A stretch of 53,773 nt of DNA from an uncultured Bacilli bacterium (GCA_934162665.1 CAKPJN010000009.1:1-53773), one strand, 5' to 3'; positions 34,381 through 43,547 are shown, numbered from the stretch's first letter. Numbers and translations are program-made. Notes: generated by a model from the letters alone, not told the origin.

Positions 34381-34928
34381 ACAGGCATCACCGTTCCAAA
34401 TTCTGTAGTATTACCCCCATTTAAGAAATTATCAAGAATAATTCTTAAATCATCATTATTAGCTTGTGAAGCATTTAACCCACATCCAGCTAATCCATTT
34501 ATTAATAATCTAATTTTTTTAGTTATAACATCAGGATCCTTATCCTTAAACAAGAAATAATATTCTGTATCAACTATATTATTATTAATAAATGTATTAC
34601 CTTTATCCATATCTTGTTGAATAAACTTTCTTATAGCTGGAGATTGTGCATTATTATATAATAATTGAAGTTGTGACATATACACAGATATATCAACTGG
34701 TCTATCCGCAACAACTAACCAAAATTCGAAATCTATCATATTATAAAAATTCTTAAGCGCAATTAATATTCTATTTTGAGAATCAACATCTAATATAAAT
34801 ATATTTCTAGGAGATATTTTAACTCCCGCTACTTTAAAATTATCATATGTAACTATCATATTATTTTGGATAGCCCTAACAGGTATCCAATTTTCTGTAA
34901 AAATATTACTTTTTTTCTGTTTTTTCAA
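34377..34928 (-). CDS. VirB4/TraC N-terminal-domain protein (split VirB4)
   Basis: A 183-residue soluble protein resembling the N-terminal region of TraC/VirB4-type ATPases: ENWIPVRAIQNNMIVTYDNFKVAGVKISP, FYNMIDFEFWLVVADRPVD, YYFLFKDKDPDVITKKI. It has no P-loop. The start is uncertain. A TTG at 34928 about 14 nt after GGAGAGG is preferred, because the frame to 35000 lies inside the PrgI gene. It overlaps the PrgI gene by 23 nt and the ATPase gene by 4 nt, so PrgI-N-domain-ATPase form a coupled trio. Confidence 0.75.
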   Translation of the reverse strand: MKKQKKSNIFTENWIPVRAIQNNMIVTYDNFKVAGVKISPRNIFILDVDSQNRILIALKNFYNMIDFEFWLVVADRPVDISVYMSQLQLLYNNAQSPAIRKFIQQDMDKGNTFINNNIVDTEYYFLFKDKDPDVITKKIRLLINGLAGCGLNASQANNDDLRIILDNFLNGGNTTEFGTVMPV

Positions 34929-35223
34929 ATTTAAAACACCAACCTCTCCATTTATACTTTCTTTGACTTGTAAAAAAGTCATACATTTCAACAAGAACAT
35001 TTAAAATATTATGATAATAAGGAATAGGCATTACCAAAAATGCAGATATCAAAGCAGGAAGTAATGCCATAAGAGCTACAACCGTAGATGACAAAGGTAG
35101 TATCATCAAAAGAAGTATCGTAATAGTAACACCAGATGAAAATAATATTAAATCAAATTTCCTAAAAATACCAAATATTAATTGTCCCCTCTTTGTATTA
35201 GCAGGTATTAAATAATTATTCAC
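34906..35223 (-). CDS. PrgI-family (VirB3-like) T4SS membrane protein
   Basis: A 105-residue protein with two hydrophobic segments (about residues 25-48 and 50-68). It starts MNNYLIPANTKRGQLIFGIFRKFDLILF, which is typical of PrgI family proteins encoded directly before virB4 in Gram-positive type IV systems. VirB3-like proteins anchor VirB4 to the membrane. The start is GTG with AAGGGATG upstream. The gene order VirB6 - PrgI - VirB4 in transcription fits this. Confidence 0.88.
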   Translation of the reverse strand: MNNYLIPANTKRGQLIFGIFRKFDLILFSSGVTITILLLMILPLSSTVVALMALLPALISAFLVMPIPYYHNILNVLVEMYDFFTSQRKYKWRGWCFKFEKTEKK

Positions 35224-35243
35224 TAAATATCACATCCCTTTTA

Positions 35244-37289
35244 TTATCTATTATGGTTACCATTAGCTTGACTATTAGCACGTCTAGCAATATGGCGAGA
35301 ATCAGTATTCATGTCAGCCATCCTACGAGTAGCTGCTCCTATAGCTCCACCTATATCATCATATGAACCACTAAACCTAATTCCAGCAGATCGCACGGCA
35401 TGTTGCGTATTTCTCCATTGCGTTTCTAACTTTTGATTAGCAAATCTTCCAGTAGTAGTATTAAAATTACTTGCTCTATAATTTTCAGATTGAGAATCTA
35501 AAATATCATTCATTACATTTGTATTAAAGTCTGAAACATTGAATGTTTGTCTAACATAGTTTCCATTACTATCCAAAACATCCATAGAAAAATTACCATT
35601 ATCATCCTTAGCATTCATAGCCGCAACTAGACTAGCATAATTAAATTGTAATCCTTGATCAGCATAAGATCTCATATTTGAACCAGCCCTATAATTATTA
35701 GCAGTTAAAACACCATAAATATTATTTTGTTTTTGTGCTTCCTCTTGCAACATGGTTTTATATGCCTTTAACGAATCAAAGGCTTCTTGATTTAAACGCA
35801 ATGTTGTTTCATCAGCAGTAGCCAGAGAACTTCCAAAGAAAAGTGCCGATGCATTATCCGCAATTCTACCAGGCAATGTTGAATGTGCAGCTCTTAAAGC
35901 ATTTCTTTGTTGTTGTGCTCTAAATATAGCAGAGGCATGATGATCTTGTGCTGTAAGAGCAGCACGTCCTCCTACCCAAGCTCCGCCTAAGGCTCCGGCA
36001 AATGAAGAACCCAATGCATTAATACCAGAACGGAATACATTTCTTCCTCTCGCTCTATTTTCATCCCAACTTGTTCTAGCATTAGTAATAGAAGACCCAA
36101 CTAAACCTCCAAATAAAGCACCAGCACCAGCTATTGCGCCAATACCTTTAAAGAATCCTTTGCTATCACCTTTAATACCCAACATATCCATAAAAAATTT
36201 AGGCGAACTTTTAGCAAATACAAATAAACCTAACCAAATTATAACGATAGAAAGTACATTTATAAAACCATTAACTCCACCATCTTTAAATATTAAATCA
36301 TTATTCATCATTTGAATCATATTATAAGCAATAAACATAACAAAATATATAATCATAAGTCTAATAAATAAATCTAAATATGTTTTAGTCAGCATTTTAG
36401 TCCATGCCCCAAATGCCCCATCTTTATCAGATTTGGGATCTATATAACTTATTATTGGTATAGGAGCAATTATACGTAAAACTAAAAGCTTTATCATACG
36501 TACAGCAATATCTACGCAAAAACCTGCAACAATAAAAATAAAAGCTATACCAATAATCCAAGAAAACCCCCAAATATATGAAAATTTATACTTTGATGAA
36601 CCTTTTTCTTTACAAGGTATATTAGCAGCATCTATAATCTCAGCATATGAACCTTGCTCATATGATTTATAAGTATTATCATCTTCATAATTACCATCAC
36701 AAACCCAATCCCCATCATCATCAATATTTAACTGCACAAAACTTTTAACGATTGTATTAATCATTTGCTGAGATTGTAATAATGTATTGCTAGTAGAAAC
36801 ATCGCTATCATCAACATCAATACCCAAAATAAGCTTTCCTAAAATATTTTGACTTATTACACGATCTTGTAAAGTTTGTAATGTACCAAACAAAATCCCC
36901 TGTTCTTTTATAGCTTTATTATATGAATTATTAACAGTAGCAGCATCTGGAATTCCCGATAACGGAGTAATTAATGTAAGCATAGCCAAAGAAACAATAA
37001 TACGTATAATAATATTACCTACACCTTTTTTAGTATCAGTAGCTTGATCCGGAGCAACAATTCCACTAATAATTGAAAAAGAAATTTTAAATGTAACATA
37101 AATACCAATTAATAACTGAATTCTATTATAAAATTGATATATTACAGTATTATCAAAAATAGTTGCATTGGTAATATTAAAAAATATTTGAAAAACAATT
37201 GATAACAAAAAATAAACAATTTGATCAAACCCTGTACTTACAGGACGCAACCATTTATGTGGAATACTATATGTAGTAGAATCATACAT
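35244..37289 (-). CDS. VirB6/TrbL-like T4SS polytopic channel protein
   Basis: This 681-residue protein has an N-terminal membrane region of about seven segments (near residues 25-45, 55-77, 88-108, 240-265, 270-285, 305-325 and 340-360). It is followed by a Gly/Ala-rich hydrophobic stretch (about 375-445) and a hydrophilic Asn/Gln/Arg-rich tail. A long extracytoplasmic loop between segments 3 and 4 contains a cysteine pair. This topology with large soluble tail is that of VirB6/TrbL-type channel subunits. AAAGG lies before the ATG. It directly precedes the PrgI gene, as in Gram-positive conjugative systems. Confidence 0.82.
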   Translation of the reverse strand: MYDSTTYSIPHKWLRPVSTGFDQIVYFLLSIVFQIFFNITNATIFDNTVIYQFYNRIQLLIGIYVTFKISFSIISGIVAPDQATDTKKGVGNIIIRIIVSLAMLTLITPLSGIPDAATVNNSYNKAIKEQGILFGTLQTLQDRVISQNILGKLILGIDVDDSDVSTSNTLLQSQQMINTIVKSFVQLNIDDDGDWVCDGNYEDDNTYKSYEQGSYAEIIDAANIPCKEKGSSKYKFSYIWGFSWIIGIAFIFIVAGFCVDIAVRMIKLLVLRIIAPIPIISYIDPKSDKDGAFGAWTKMLTKTYLDLFIRLMIIYFVMFIAYNMIQMMNNDLIFKDGGVNGFINVLSIVIIWLGLFVFAKSSPKFFMDMLGIKGDSKGFFKGIGAIAGAGALFGGLVGSSITNARTSWDENRARGRNVFRSGINALGSSFAGALGGAWVGGRAALTAQDHHASAIFRAQQQRNALRAAHSTLPGRIADNASALFFGSSLATADETTLRLNQEAFDSLKAYKTMLQEEAQKQNNIYGVLTANNYRAGSNMRSYADQGLQFNYASLVAAMNAKDDNGNFSMDVLDSNGNYVRQTFNVSDFNTNVMNDILDSQSENYRASNFNTTTGRFANQKLETQWRNTQHAVRSAGIRFSGSYDDIGGAIGAATRRMADMNTDSRHIARRANSQANGNHNR

Positions 37290-37340
37290 AAAATCACAAC
37301 CTTTGTTTTTATATTAATATATTATATATAAAATAAAATT

Positions 37341-38234
37341 TTATTTTATACAGTTATCTGAAGTCAACCCAAAAATATCAAATAATAAAGGCATAATATC
37401 AGATACTAAAAACAATGAAATTGCCAAAATTATTCTAGTAATAAGTTTTTTTTGTGCCTTTTTCATTGTATCATCATCATTAATTATTATTGCTTTTATA
37501 AAATCAACAGAACTAAGGATTAAAATAATTATAGGAACAATAATTTTAAAATACAACAAAATTTTATTAATCAACCAAGCTAATGAATCATCATCATCTG
37601 GATCACCTAATAAAGATGTACACTCAGAAAAATTATCTGATGGTGGAACAACTCCATCTCCTAGCCATTGCTTACCGTTATTATATACTTCTTCCATATA
37701 AAAATCATCAGCATCATAATATTTTATAGCTCTAGCAAATTCTATAGGTCCCCAAGCAATACCGGGATATTTTTTTTTAGTTGCTGTAATTCGAATCTCA
37801 TTACCACCAGCTATTACGCCATAATTCATATTAGCAGCGATATAATATTCACTAGGACAAACTCCCTTATTTGTTTTCTTATCATAATATAAAGTTTCAG
37901 TATGCTTAAGTTCATTTTTTTTAACAACAGTAAAATTTAAATCATGGTTAGTTTTAATAGTAGCAGTACCATCACCATTAGATTGAACTAACCAATATAA
38001 ATCATCAGTTCCCTCTTTTCCCCAAAGAATCTGATAATCCATTGATATATGACAAATAACAGCTCCAAAACTAGACTTTTCAGCATTACTTTTAAAATCC
38101 TCAAAGACTTTATTATACTTCTCTCGCTGTTGCTCATATATATCCTGTAAAGGATTAGCCTTTACATTACCAGGAATAAAGAAAATTCCTACAAATAAAA
38201 TGATTAAAAATAACGCGTTTTTTCTATTTTTCAT
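37341..38234 (-). CDS. Secreted domain fused to a VirB2-like C-terminal hairpin
   Basis: This 297-residue protein has a signal peptide (residues 1-26, ending GNVKA) and an extracellular domain with several cysteines (about 27-215). The last 80 residues contain two membrane segments, FKIIVPIIILILSSVDFIKAI and RIILAISLFLVSDIMPLLFDI, joined by the loop NDDDTMKKAQKKLIT. This hairpin aligns by eye with the VirB2-like protein encoded just upstream (LIPIALIAFGTFDLGKAV ... DDKKIKEAQGMLIKR). It may be a specialised pilin or channel component carrying a surface domain. The ATG at 38234 is chosen because a signal peptide then starts at MKNRKN and GGTGAT precedes it. Confidence 0.7.
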   Translation of the reverse strand: MKNRKNALFLIILFVGIFFIPGNVKANPLQDIYEQQREKYNKVFEDFKSNAEKSSFGAVICHISMDYQILWGKEGTDDLYWLVQSNGDGTATIKTNHDLNFTVVKKNELKHTETLYYDKKTNKGVCPSEYYIAANMNYGVIAGGNEIRITATKKKYPGIAWGPIEFARAIKYYDADDFYMEEVYNNGKQWLGDGVVPPSDNFSECTSLLGDPDDDDSLAWLINKILLYFKIIVPIIILILSSVDFIKAIIINDDDTMKKAQKKLITRIILAISLFLVSDIMPLLFDIFGLTSDNCIK

Positions 38235-38271
38235 AAAGTATATCACCACATAAAAAGTATATCAAAAAACA

Positions 38272-38296
38272 AAAAAAATAGCAATTAATATTGCTA
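38272..38296 (-). terminator. Intra-locus terminator after the VirB2-like pilin gene
   Basis: Minus strand TAGCAAT-atta-ATTGCTA followed by eight T, between the pilin gene and the rest of the T4SS genes. It should give more transcript of the pilin and upstream genes than of those downstream. Confidence 0.8.
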
Positions 38297-38314
38297 ATTT
38301 ATTAATATTACAAA

Positions 38315-38665
38315 CTATTCTGTTTCAGTTTCACCAGTAGGGTTTTTCCAACATTGTTCATAACTTTTTTGATCACTAGAAACTTTCGCAGCATCAACAA
38401 GAGTCATAACTATACCAACAAGATATGGAATTAAGAATATAACAATTGCATAAACACAACGTTTAATAAGCATTCCTTGTGCTTCTTTTATTTTCTTATC
38501 ATCACTTGCCATAACAGCTTTTCCTAAATCAAAAGTACCAAAAGCAATCAAAGCAATAGGAATAAGAATATGAAAAACATTAACAACTGCTTTAATAATA
38601 TTAACAATAGGACCTAAACCACCACAATTATCAGTTGCCTCTAAAATTTGAAATAAATCTAACAT
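38315..38665 (-). CDS. VirB2-like pilin / T4SS small membrane protein
   Basis: A 116-residue protein with two long hydrophobic segments (about residues 20-48 and 68-92) joined by a short polar loop, ASDDKKIKEAQGMLIKR, the VirB2/TrbC-type pilin topology. There is no long cleavable signal; a Cys near residue 14 and one near the C-terminus are notable. AGAGAGG precedes the ATG. The strong terminator immediately downstream is what one would expect for an abundant structural subunit. The next gene carries a fused copy of the same hairpin. Confidence 0.78.
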   Translation of the reverse strand: MLDLFQILEATDNCGGLGPIVNIIKAVVNVFHILIPIALIAFGTFDLGKAVMASDDKKIKEAQGMLIKRCVYAIVIFLIPYLVGIVMTLVDAAKVSSDQKSYEQCWKNPTGETETE

Positions 38666-38747
38666 AATTTATACCTCTCTTTCACTAAAATAATAATACA
38701 ATAAATACAATTCGTTGTCAAATATTATCATCTAAATTTACAAAACT

Positions 38748-39761
38748 TTACTTTCTAAATATTCCAAATATACCACTATTAGCGTTATTAACATCACTAC
38801 CAATTTCTTGTAATAAATCTAGTTTTTCACAGAAATCTATTAATATATCATTTTTTTCTCTATCATTAAGTGGTGGAATATCATAAAATGCTCTAATACC
38901 AGCTTCACTCTCAAATTCTGAAATATCCCTACTACTTAATAAACACTTATTTAAAACAACTTTTTTACTAGCTAATTTAGTCAAAAAATCTCTCCTATTT
39001 TTAACTAATCTATTTATTTTAATAACACTAGGCTCCATCAAGTAGATAACATCTCTACATATTGAATCATCACGACAATCATTTAAATCAACCAAAATAA
39101 CACTTTTATTTTGATTACTTTTAACAACACTAAGTAAATTATCGCTAGCAACAGATATCATATTTTTATCATTAAAATATTGAAAATCATGTTTATCTAC
39201 TTCAATTGCTATAATATTATCATCATATGTTCTATTAAGCTCATTTTTTATCATGTAAATTAACGAAGTTGCTCCTGCATTTACAGTAGCATTTCTAAAA
39301 CCAATAATCATACATTCACTACTAGCTATATTACTAACATTACTACTAACATTTTCTGATACAACAGTAGCGGCTGTATTATTAAGTTTAGTAAGAGCTT
39401 CTACATCATTATAAGTATTAGGTTTCTTTAATAAATATTTAACTCCATCTACGTTAGTAGTAAAATTATAAATACCAATCGAAACTAGTTTAGCCAAAAA
39501 ATTAGCCGTACAAACTAAACTACCTTCAGGCAAAAAGAAAATGACTTTATCAACATCAAGGCCAGTAGATAAAATCTGAAAATTTCTAATATCTTCAAAA
39601 TTTCTAATAGCGCTGACATCTAAAATCATTCTATTATAGAAAAAGTTTTTGAACATATCAACAATTTCAGTAGCCTCAAACTCACCAGTTATACTTTTTA
39701 TGATATCTATATCTAAATTAGATAAACTATCTTTATACTTATTTGCTACTATAACATTCAT
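38748..39761 (-). CDS. TadZ/CpaE-like pilus localisation protein, degenerate P-loop
   Basis: A 337-residue soluble protein with an N-terminal receiver-like domain (about residues 1-115) and a MinD/ParA-like domain. The deviant Walker A is altered to GFRNATVNAGATSLIY, lacking the GKT core. Later landmarks are IIAIEVDKHDFQYF, SVILVDLNDC and VIKINRLVKNR, matching strands of that fold. TadZ/CpaE proteins mark the site of Tad pilus assembly, and several members lack ATPase activity. It lies between the TadE-like gene and the VirB2-like gene, at the junction of the two machines. Confidence 0.72.
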   Translation of the reverse strand: MNVIVANKYKDSLSNLDIDIIKSITGEFEATEIVDMFKNFFYNRMILDVSAIRNFEDIRNFQILSTGLDVDKVIFFLPEGSLVCTANFLAKLVSIGIYNFTTNVDGVKYLLKKPNTYNDVEALTKLNNTAATVVSENVSSNVSNIASSECMIIGFRNATVNAGATSLIYMIKNELNRTYDDNIIAIEVDKHDFQYFNDKNMISVASDNLLSVVKSNQNKSVILVDLNDCRDDSICRDVIYLMEPSVIKINRLVKNRRDFLTKLASKKVVLNKCLLSSRDISEFESEAGIRAFYDIPPLNDREKNDILIDFCEKLDLLQEIGSDVNNANSGIFGIFRK

Positions 39762-39775
39762 ATATTCACCTTCTT

Positions 39776-40207
39776 CTATGAAGCATCTATAAGTTTTGTA
39801 TTACCTGTTACTCTAAATAATCTAATATTAGGTAATATTTTATTAATAATTGGTATATCAATATTAACCGCTGTTACAACCTGGAAGTAAACCTTATTTC
39901 TATCAATAGGACCTGAACCATAATTGCTTGAAACAGTTTTAATACAATAACCAGATCTACACTCATAACCAGCAACATTAAGACTAGGAGAACTATAACC
40001 TAGACTTCTCATATAAGCGACAATCTCTTGATCACAAGAAGAATTTTGTTCACATCTACCTTCATATTGCTCCAAAGTAGTAATTATTTTATTCTTGACA
40101 CGAAAAGCTTTAGTATAGTTTATATTATATGCCATAAAACCACTAACTAAAGTTATAAAAACTACAATAATAGCAATATTAACTACTCCACCTAAAGCAT
40201 CCCGCAT
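39776..40207 (-). CDS. TadE-like pseudopilin
   Basis: A 143-residue protein with one N-terminal hydrophobic segment (residues 9-27) after a short MRDALGG leader. The extracellular domain has four cysteines (two pairs near residues 52-58 and 83-88) and ends in strands. This is the plan of TadE/TadF minor pilins. GAGGTG precedes the ATG. It follows the Flp-like pilin gene by 15 nt. Confidence 0.7.
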   Translation of the reverse strand: MRDALGGVVNIAIIVVFITLVSGFMAYNINYTKAFRVKNKIITTLEQYEGRCEQNSSCDQEIVAYMRSLGYSSPSLNVAGYECRSGYCIKTVSSNYGSGPIDRNKVYFQVVTAVNIDIPIINKILPNIRLFRVTGNTKLIDAS

Positions 40208-40222
40208 CTAATTCACCTCTAT

Positions 40223-40390
40223 TTATCTATTAACTTGGTCAATAACAATCATTGTACCAGAAATACTTGACCATTGTTTATTTAATGAATTTTGTATATT
40301 TGGCCACATCAACCAAAAGAATCCAATAACCGCTGCAATAGCAATTAGAGTAATAACTGTTAAGTTTAATTCACCTGTAGCTGCTTTCAT
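40223..40390 (-). CDS. Flp-like major pilin (55 residues)
   Basis: A short gene easily missed by size cut-offs. It encodes 55 residues: MKAATG, then a hydrophobic helix beginning ELNLTVITLIAIAAVIGFFW, then WPNIQNSLNKQWSS and a polar tail. The G-E junction at residues 6-7 before the helix looks like a prepilin peptidase cleavage site, giving a mature pilin of about 49 residues in the Flp size range. AAAGGATG lies about 10 nt before the ATG. It has its own promoter, fitting the need for many copies. Confidence 0.75.
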   Translation of the reverse strand: MKAATGELNLTVITLIAIAAVIGFFWLMWPNIQNSLNKQWSSISGTMIVIDQVNR

Positions 40391-40421
40391 TAATTAACAC
40401 ATCCTTTCATATCATATAATT

Positions 40422-40450
40422 ATTATACCAATTTTTAGAAAAATTAACAA
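40422..40450 (-). promoter_or_regulatory. Internal promoter for the Flp-like pilin gene
   Basis: Minus strand TTGTTA (40445-40450), 17 nt, TATAAT (40422-40427), with TGG directly before the -10 box (extended -10). Confidence 0.65.
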
Positions 40451-40474
40451 TAATTTAATAATATATTTACAACT

Positions 40475-41257
40475 TTACACACTAAACATCATCATCATAG
40501 ATATCAAAATAATTAACATTACACCAACACCAGTAACAACAAGCATAATCATTGTTTGATTTTCCATGTGATTAAGTCTTTCTTTATATTTTGTTTCTCT
40601 AGCTTTATTTTGCAAATTTGAAACAGTTTTTGAAAACATCATAAGTCTCTCTTGTTTTTTCTCTTGAGATCCAATTCCCAAACGATATAAAAGTCTCATC
40701 ATTCTCATAGAATCTCTTACTGGATAAGTATTCGCAAATTCCATATATGGATCAATACTTGAATCACCCGCATTAATTCGATCAATCAATGTTCTAAGAC
40801 CAGGTTTAAATATATCAGGAGCATCATCAATTGATTTTCCTAAAGCAACTGGAACTGTATAATGCTGAACTAAAATTTCTAAACTCTTTAAATAATAAGG
40901 CAACATAACATCAATATCATGTAAATGAGTCTTATAAAATGATTTTAACTGCATATATGGTAGTTTAAAAACAAAAAATGCAATTAATATACAAAATACT
41001 ACATTTATTAATGTTAAAGAATTTAAAAATAAAAGTAAAAAGGCAAAACCTACAATTATAGCATAAGAAACCCTTTTTCTAAATAATAAATCAGCATCAA
41101 CATCTTCACCATATTTAGCATAAATTAAGAATGTATAATCTTCTTCTCTAATAATTTGAAAATATTTTTCATTATCTATTATAAATTTTTCTTTATCAAT
41201 TGTATTATTATATATTAATACAAAAATGATAATAGCGCTTATTACTAATATTTCCAT
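40475..41257 (-). CDS. tadC: TadC-like pilus platform protein
   Basis: A 260-residue membrane protein with segments near residues 2-18, 65-82, 85-102 and 236-258. The cytoplasmic type II secretion F-type domain is in between (LPYYLKSLEILVQHYTVPVALGKSIDDAP, MRLLYRLGIGSQEKKQERLMMF). It forms the inner-membrane platform of the Tad machine with TadB, acting on the CpaF motor. Its start overlaps the stop of the TadB gene (TAATG). Confidence 0.85.
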   Translation of the reverse strand: MEILVISAIIIFVLIYNNTIDKEKFIIDNEKYFQIIREEDYTFLIYAKYGEDVDADLLFRKRVSYAIIVGFAFLLLFLNSLTLINVVFCILIAFFVFKLPYMQLKSFYKTHLHDIDVMLPYYLKSLEILVQHYTVPVALGKSIDDAPDIFKPGLRTLIDRINAGDSSIDPYMEFANTYPVRDSMRMMRLLYRLGIGSQEKKQERLMMFSKTVSNLQNKARETKYKERLNHMENQTMIMLVVTGVGVMLIILISMMMMFSV

Positions 41258-42150
41258 TATTCAGCACCTACATTCTCATTATAGTATTTTTCACCTTTTA
41301 AAAGGAAATAAGTATTTATTATTAAAACTCCATGTAACAATACTTTTATATACCACCTATTAAGCAAAATAAGATAAGTTTCTCTACCTAACAAATATTG
41401 TACCAACATTACCATCAAATAAAGCATAATTCCAAATTGTAAAAACTGTTTATGAAATGTTGCTCTTTCAATTCTATCTCTATATACACTTTCTACTAAC
41501 ATATCAATATCAAGTTGCATATTATCCAAAGAATCAGCAGAGTTTCTTGCACCTTCTTTAGTTATCTGTAAAAATAACTGATGCATATTTTTAACAATAT
41601 AATATGGATATAAATTACTCATATAAGATAAAGACTCATCAATACTTCCATTTTGATAAGCAAGCTCTATCATATGATCAACATCTCTTTTAACAGGATC
41701 TTCTAAAATACCAGAATCTCTAACACCTTCAAGTGCTTTTACAAATGACTGTGTTGTTGCAAATTCCATAATAGTATTTGAAGTATAAACTTGTATTTGT
41801 TCAAATAAAAATTCACTATAAATTCTCTTACACCTTAAATAAGATAAATATGGTACAAAAGCAATAACTATTATAACATATACTGCAGATACAACTAAGT
41901 TATAAAAATATAAATAAGTTACTACTGCAGCAAATACTGAAAGTATTACTACTTGTATCAAATATTGTCTCGGAGTATATTCTTGTCCCAACTCTTTAGT
42001 TTTCTCACGAACCATTTTGAAGGAATAAGGTGCGAATTTATCATAAACTACTTGAACTTGTTCAGTAATAAATTTTCCTACATTTTGTCCCTTATAATTT
42101 CTATAAAGTAAGATACCAAATGCAATAATTAATAAAATGAATAATTCCAT
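41257..42150 (-). CDS. tadB: TadB-like pilus platform protein
   Basis: A 297-residue membrane protein of the type II secretion F family. It has an N-terminal segment, a pair near residues 65-105 and a C-terminal pair (about 235-285) around a cytoplasmic helical domain containing FEQIQVYTSNTIMEFATTQSFVKALEGVRDSG. It partners with TadC as the pilus platform. AAGGAGGG precedes the ATG, 12 nt after the CpaF gene. Confidence 0.85.
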   Translation of the reverse strand: MELFILLIIAFGILLYRNYKGQNVGKFITEQVQVVYDKFAPYSFKMVREKTKELGQEYTPRQYLIQVVILSVFAAVVTYLYFYNLVVSAVYVIIVIAFVPYLSYLRCKRIYSEFLFEQIQVYTSNTIMEFATTQSFVKALEGVRDSGILEDPVKRDVDHMIELAYQNGSIDESLSYMSNLYPYYIVKNMHQLFLQITKEGARNSADSLDNMQLDIDMLVESVYRDRIERATFHKQFLQFGIMLYLMVMLVQYLLGRETYLILLNRWYIKVLLHGVLIINTYFLLKGEKYYNENVGAE

Positions 42151-42162
42151 CTACATCCCTCC

Positions 42163-43509
42163 TTAGTTATTTACCTGTATATCAGGAATAGAAGGCTCTA
42201 TTATAGGCTGTGTTGATAAATTAGGTAAACTATTAATACTATTTAAAGGTTGAATAGGTATATTATTAACAGTATTCATATTAGGACTAACAACGCTATT
42301 ATTTGTATCTAAATTTATATTTTGATTTGGTAAAACATTAGTATTTAATAAACCATTATCTAATACATTAGAAGTATTAGTTTCATTTCCTACATTGTTA
42401 TTTACATCAGTTTCAACAGGTAATTCTATATCATCTTTAAATGGTTTATCATCGCTTAATTTACTAGTTATATCATTAATATCAATATTTTGATTAGCCA
42501 AATATTCTATCAAATGAGCACTAGGTTTATACATAACAGGTTCTTTACCAAATAACTTTTGATAAATTGTATGAGTTTGTGGTTGATTATTCTCATCTAC
42601 ATAAAACTCAACTACCTCATCTACTTCTCTATGAAATTTTCCATATTGTTTACTATAATATGCTTTAATATGAACACCTATTTGTATATATCTATAAATA
42701 GTATTTAAAAATTGATTAACATCCAAATCAGTTTCCATCAAACTATATAAACGATATGGTATAGATGAAGCTTTATCCGCATGTATTGTAGATAAAATAT
42801 TATGTCCTGAAGAAATTGAATTACGTACTGCAGTAACAGCTTCTGCACTACGTACTTCTGAAAGTAAAATCCACTTTGGATTTTGTCTCATACATGTTAC
42901 TAATACATCAGTATAACTCGCAACATTATTAGTCTTCATCGCAACGATATCTCTTTGTGGAAATATTTTATCCAAATGCAACTCTAAAGTATCTTCAATA
43001 GTAATAATCTTTTCATCTGATTTTGTATGAGCCGCTAAATACTTAACAAACTCTGTTTTACCACTACCAGTTTCACCACTAACCATAATATTACAATGTC
43101 CTAAAACACATTTAATTAAAATGTCATGAATATCTTGTGTAAAATAATCTTCTTTTAATAATTTTTCCTTTTCTAGTCTTATCTTAGCCGGAGTTTTACG
43201 AATAACCATAGCTATTCCATTAGTCGCAATTGACTGATGAACAAAGTTAAGACGTAACTCAGCAGATTCAGCATCCAAGAATGGTTTAGCATTATTAAAT
43301 GTAGTACCCATTACATTTGAACACTGAAATGCAAGTTTCTCAATAAATTCAGGAGTTAGTCCCTCTACTTCTACTCTTAAAGAACCCTGAGTTAAAGAAC
43401 GAATCCATACCTGCCCATTATTATCAAACGAAATATCTGTAATATCATCATTATCAAGTAAAGGTTTTAACGGACCAAAATCTAACTTATCAAAAATACT
43501 TTCATTCAT
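42163..43509 (-). CDS. cpaF: CpaF/TadA-type (VirB11-like) pilus ATPase
   Basis: A 448-residue secretion ATPase. The core (residues about 1-330) has IMVSGETGSGKTEF (Walker A), IITIEDTLELHL (Asp box), PKWILLSEVRSAEAV (Walker B) and ISSGHNILSTIHADKASSIPYRL (His box), as in CpaF/TadA and VirB11. The last 90 residues are a low-complexity Asn/Pro/Ile tail not found in typical members. In this locus it is the only VirB11-superfamily ATPase, so it could serve both the Tad platform and the T4SS channel; that is inference. Ribosome binding site AAAGGGATG. First of the motor-platform trio with tadB and tadC. Confidence 0.93.
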   Translation of the reverse strand: MNESIFDKLDFGPLKPLLDNDDITDISFDNNGQVWIRSLTQGSLRVEVEGLTPEFIEKLAFQCSNVMGTTFNNAKPFLDAESAELRLNFVHQSIATNGIAMVIRKTPAKIRLEKEKLLKEDYFTQDIHDILIKCVLGHCNIMVSGETGSGKTEFVKYLAAHTKSDEKIITIEDTLELHLDKIFPQRDIVAMKTNNVASYTDVLVTCMRQNPKWILLSEVRSAEAVTAVRNSISSGHNILSTIHADKASSIPYRLYSLMETDLDVNQFLNTIYRYIQIGVHIKAYYSKQYGKFHREVDEVVEFYVDENNQPQTHTIYQKLFGKEPVMYKPSAHLIEYLANQNIDINDITSKLSDDKPFKDDIELPVETDVNNNVGNETNTSNVLDNGLLNTNVLPNQNINLDTNNSVVSPNMNTVNNIPIQPLNSINSLPNLSTQPIIEPSIPDIQVNN

Positions 43510-43547
43510 AAACTCACATCCCTTTTTATTCTTTATTTTTTATTCTT

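Noticed and set aside
37322..37347. AAAATAAAATTTTATTTT palindrome after the 37341 gene
   Set aside because: It is an AT-only palindrome overlapping the stop, with no clear U-tract; too weak to call a terminator.
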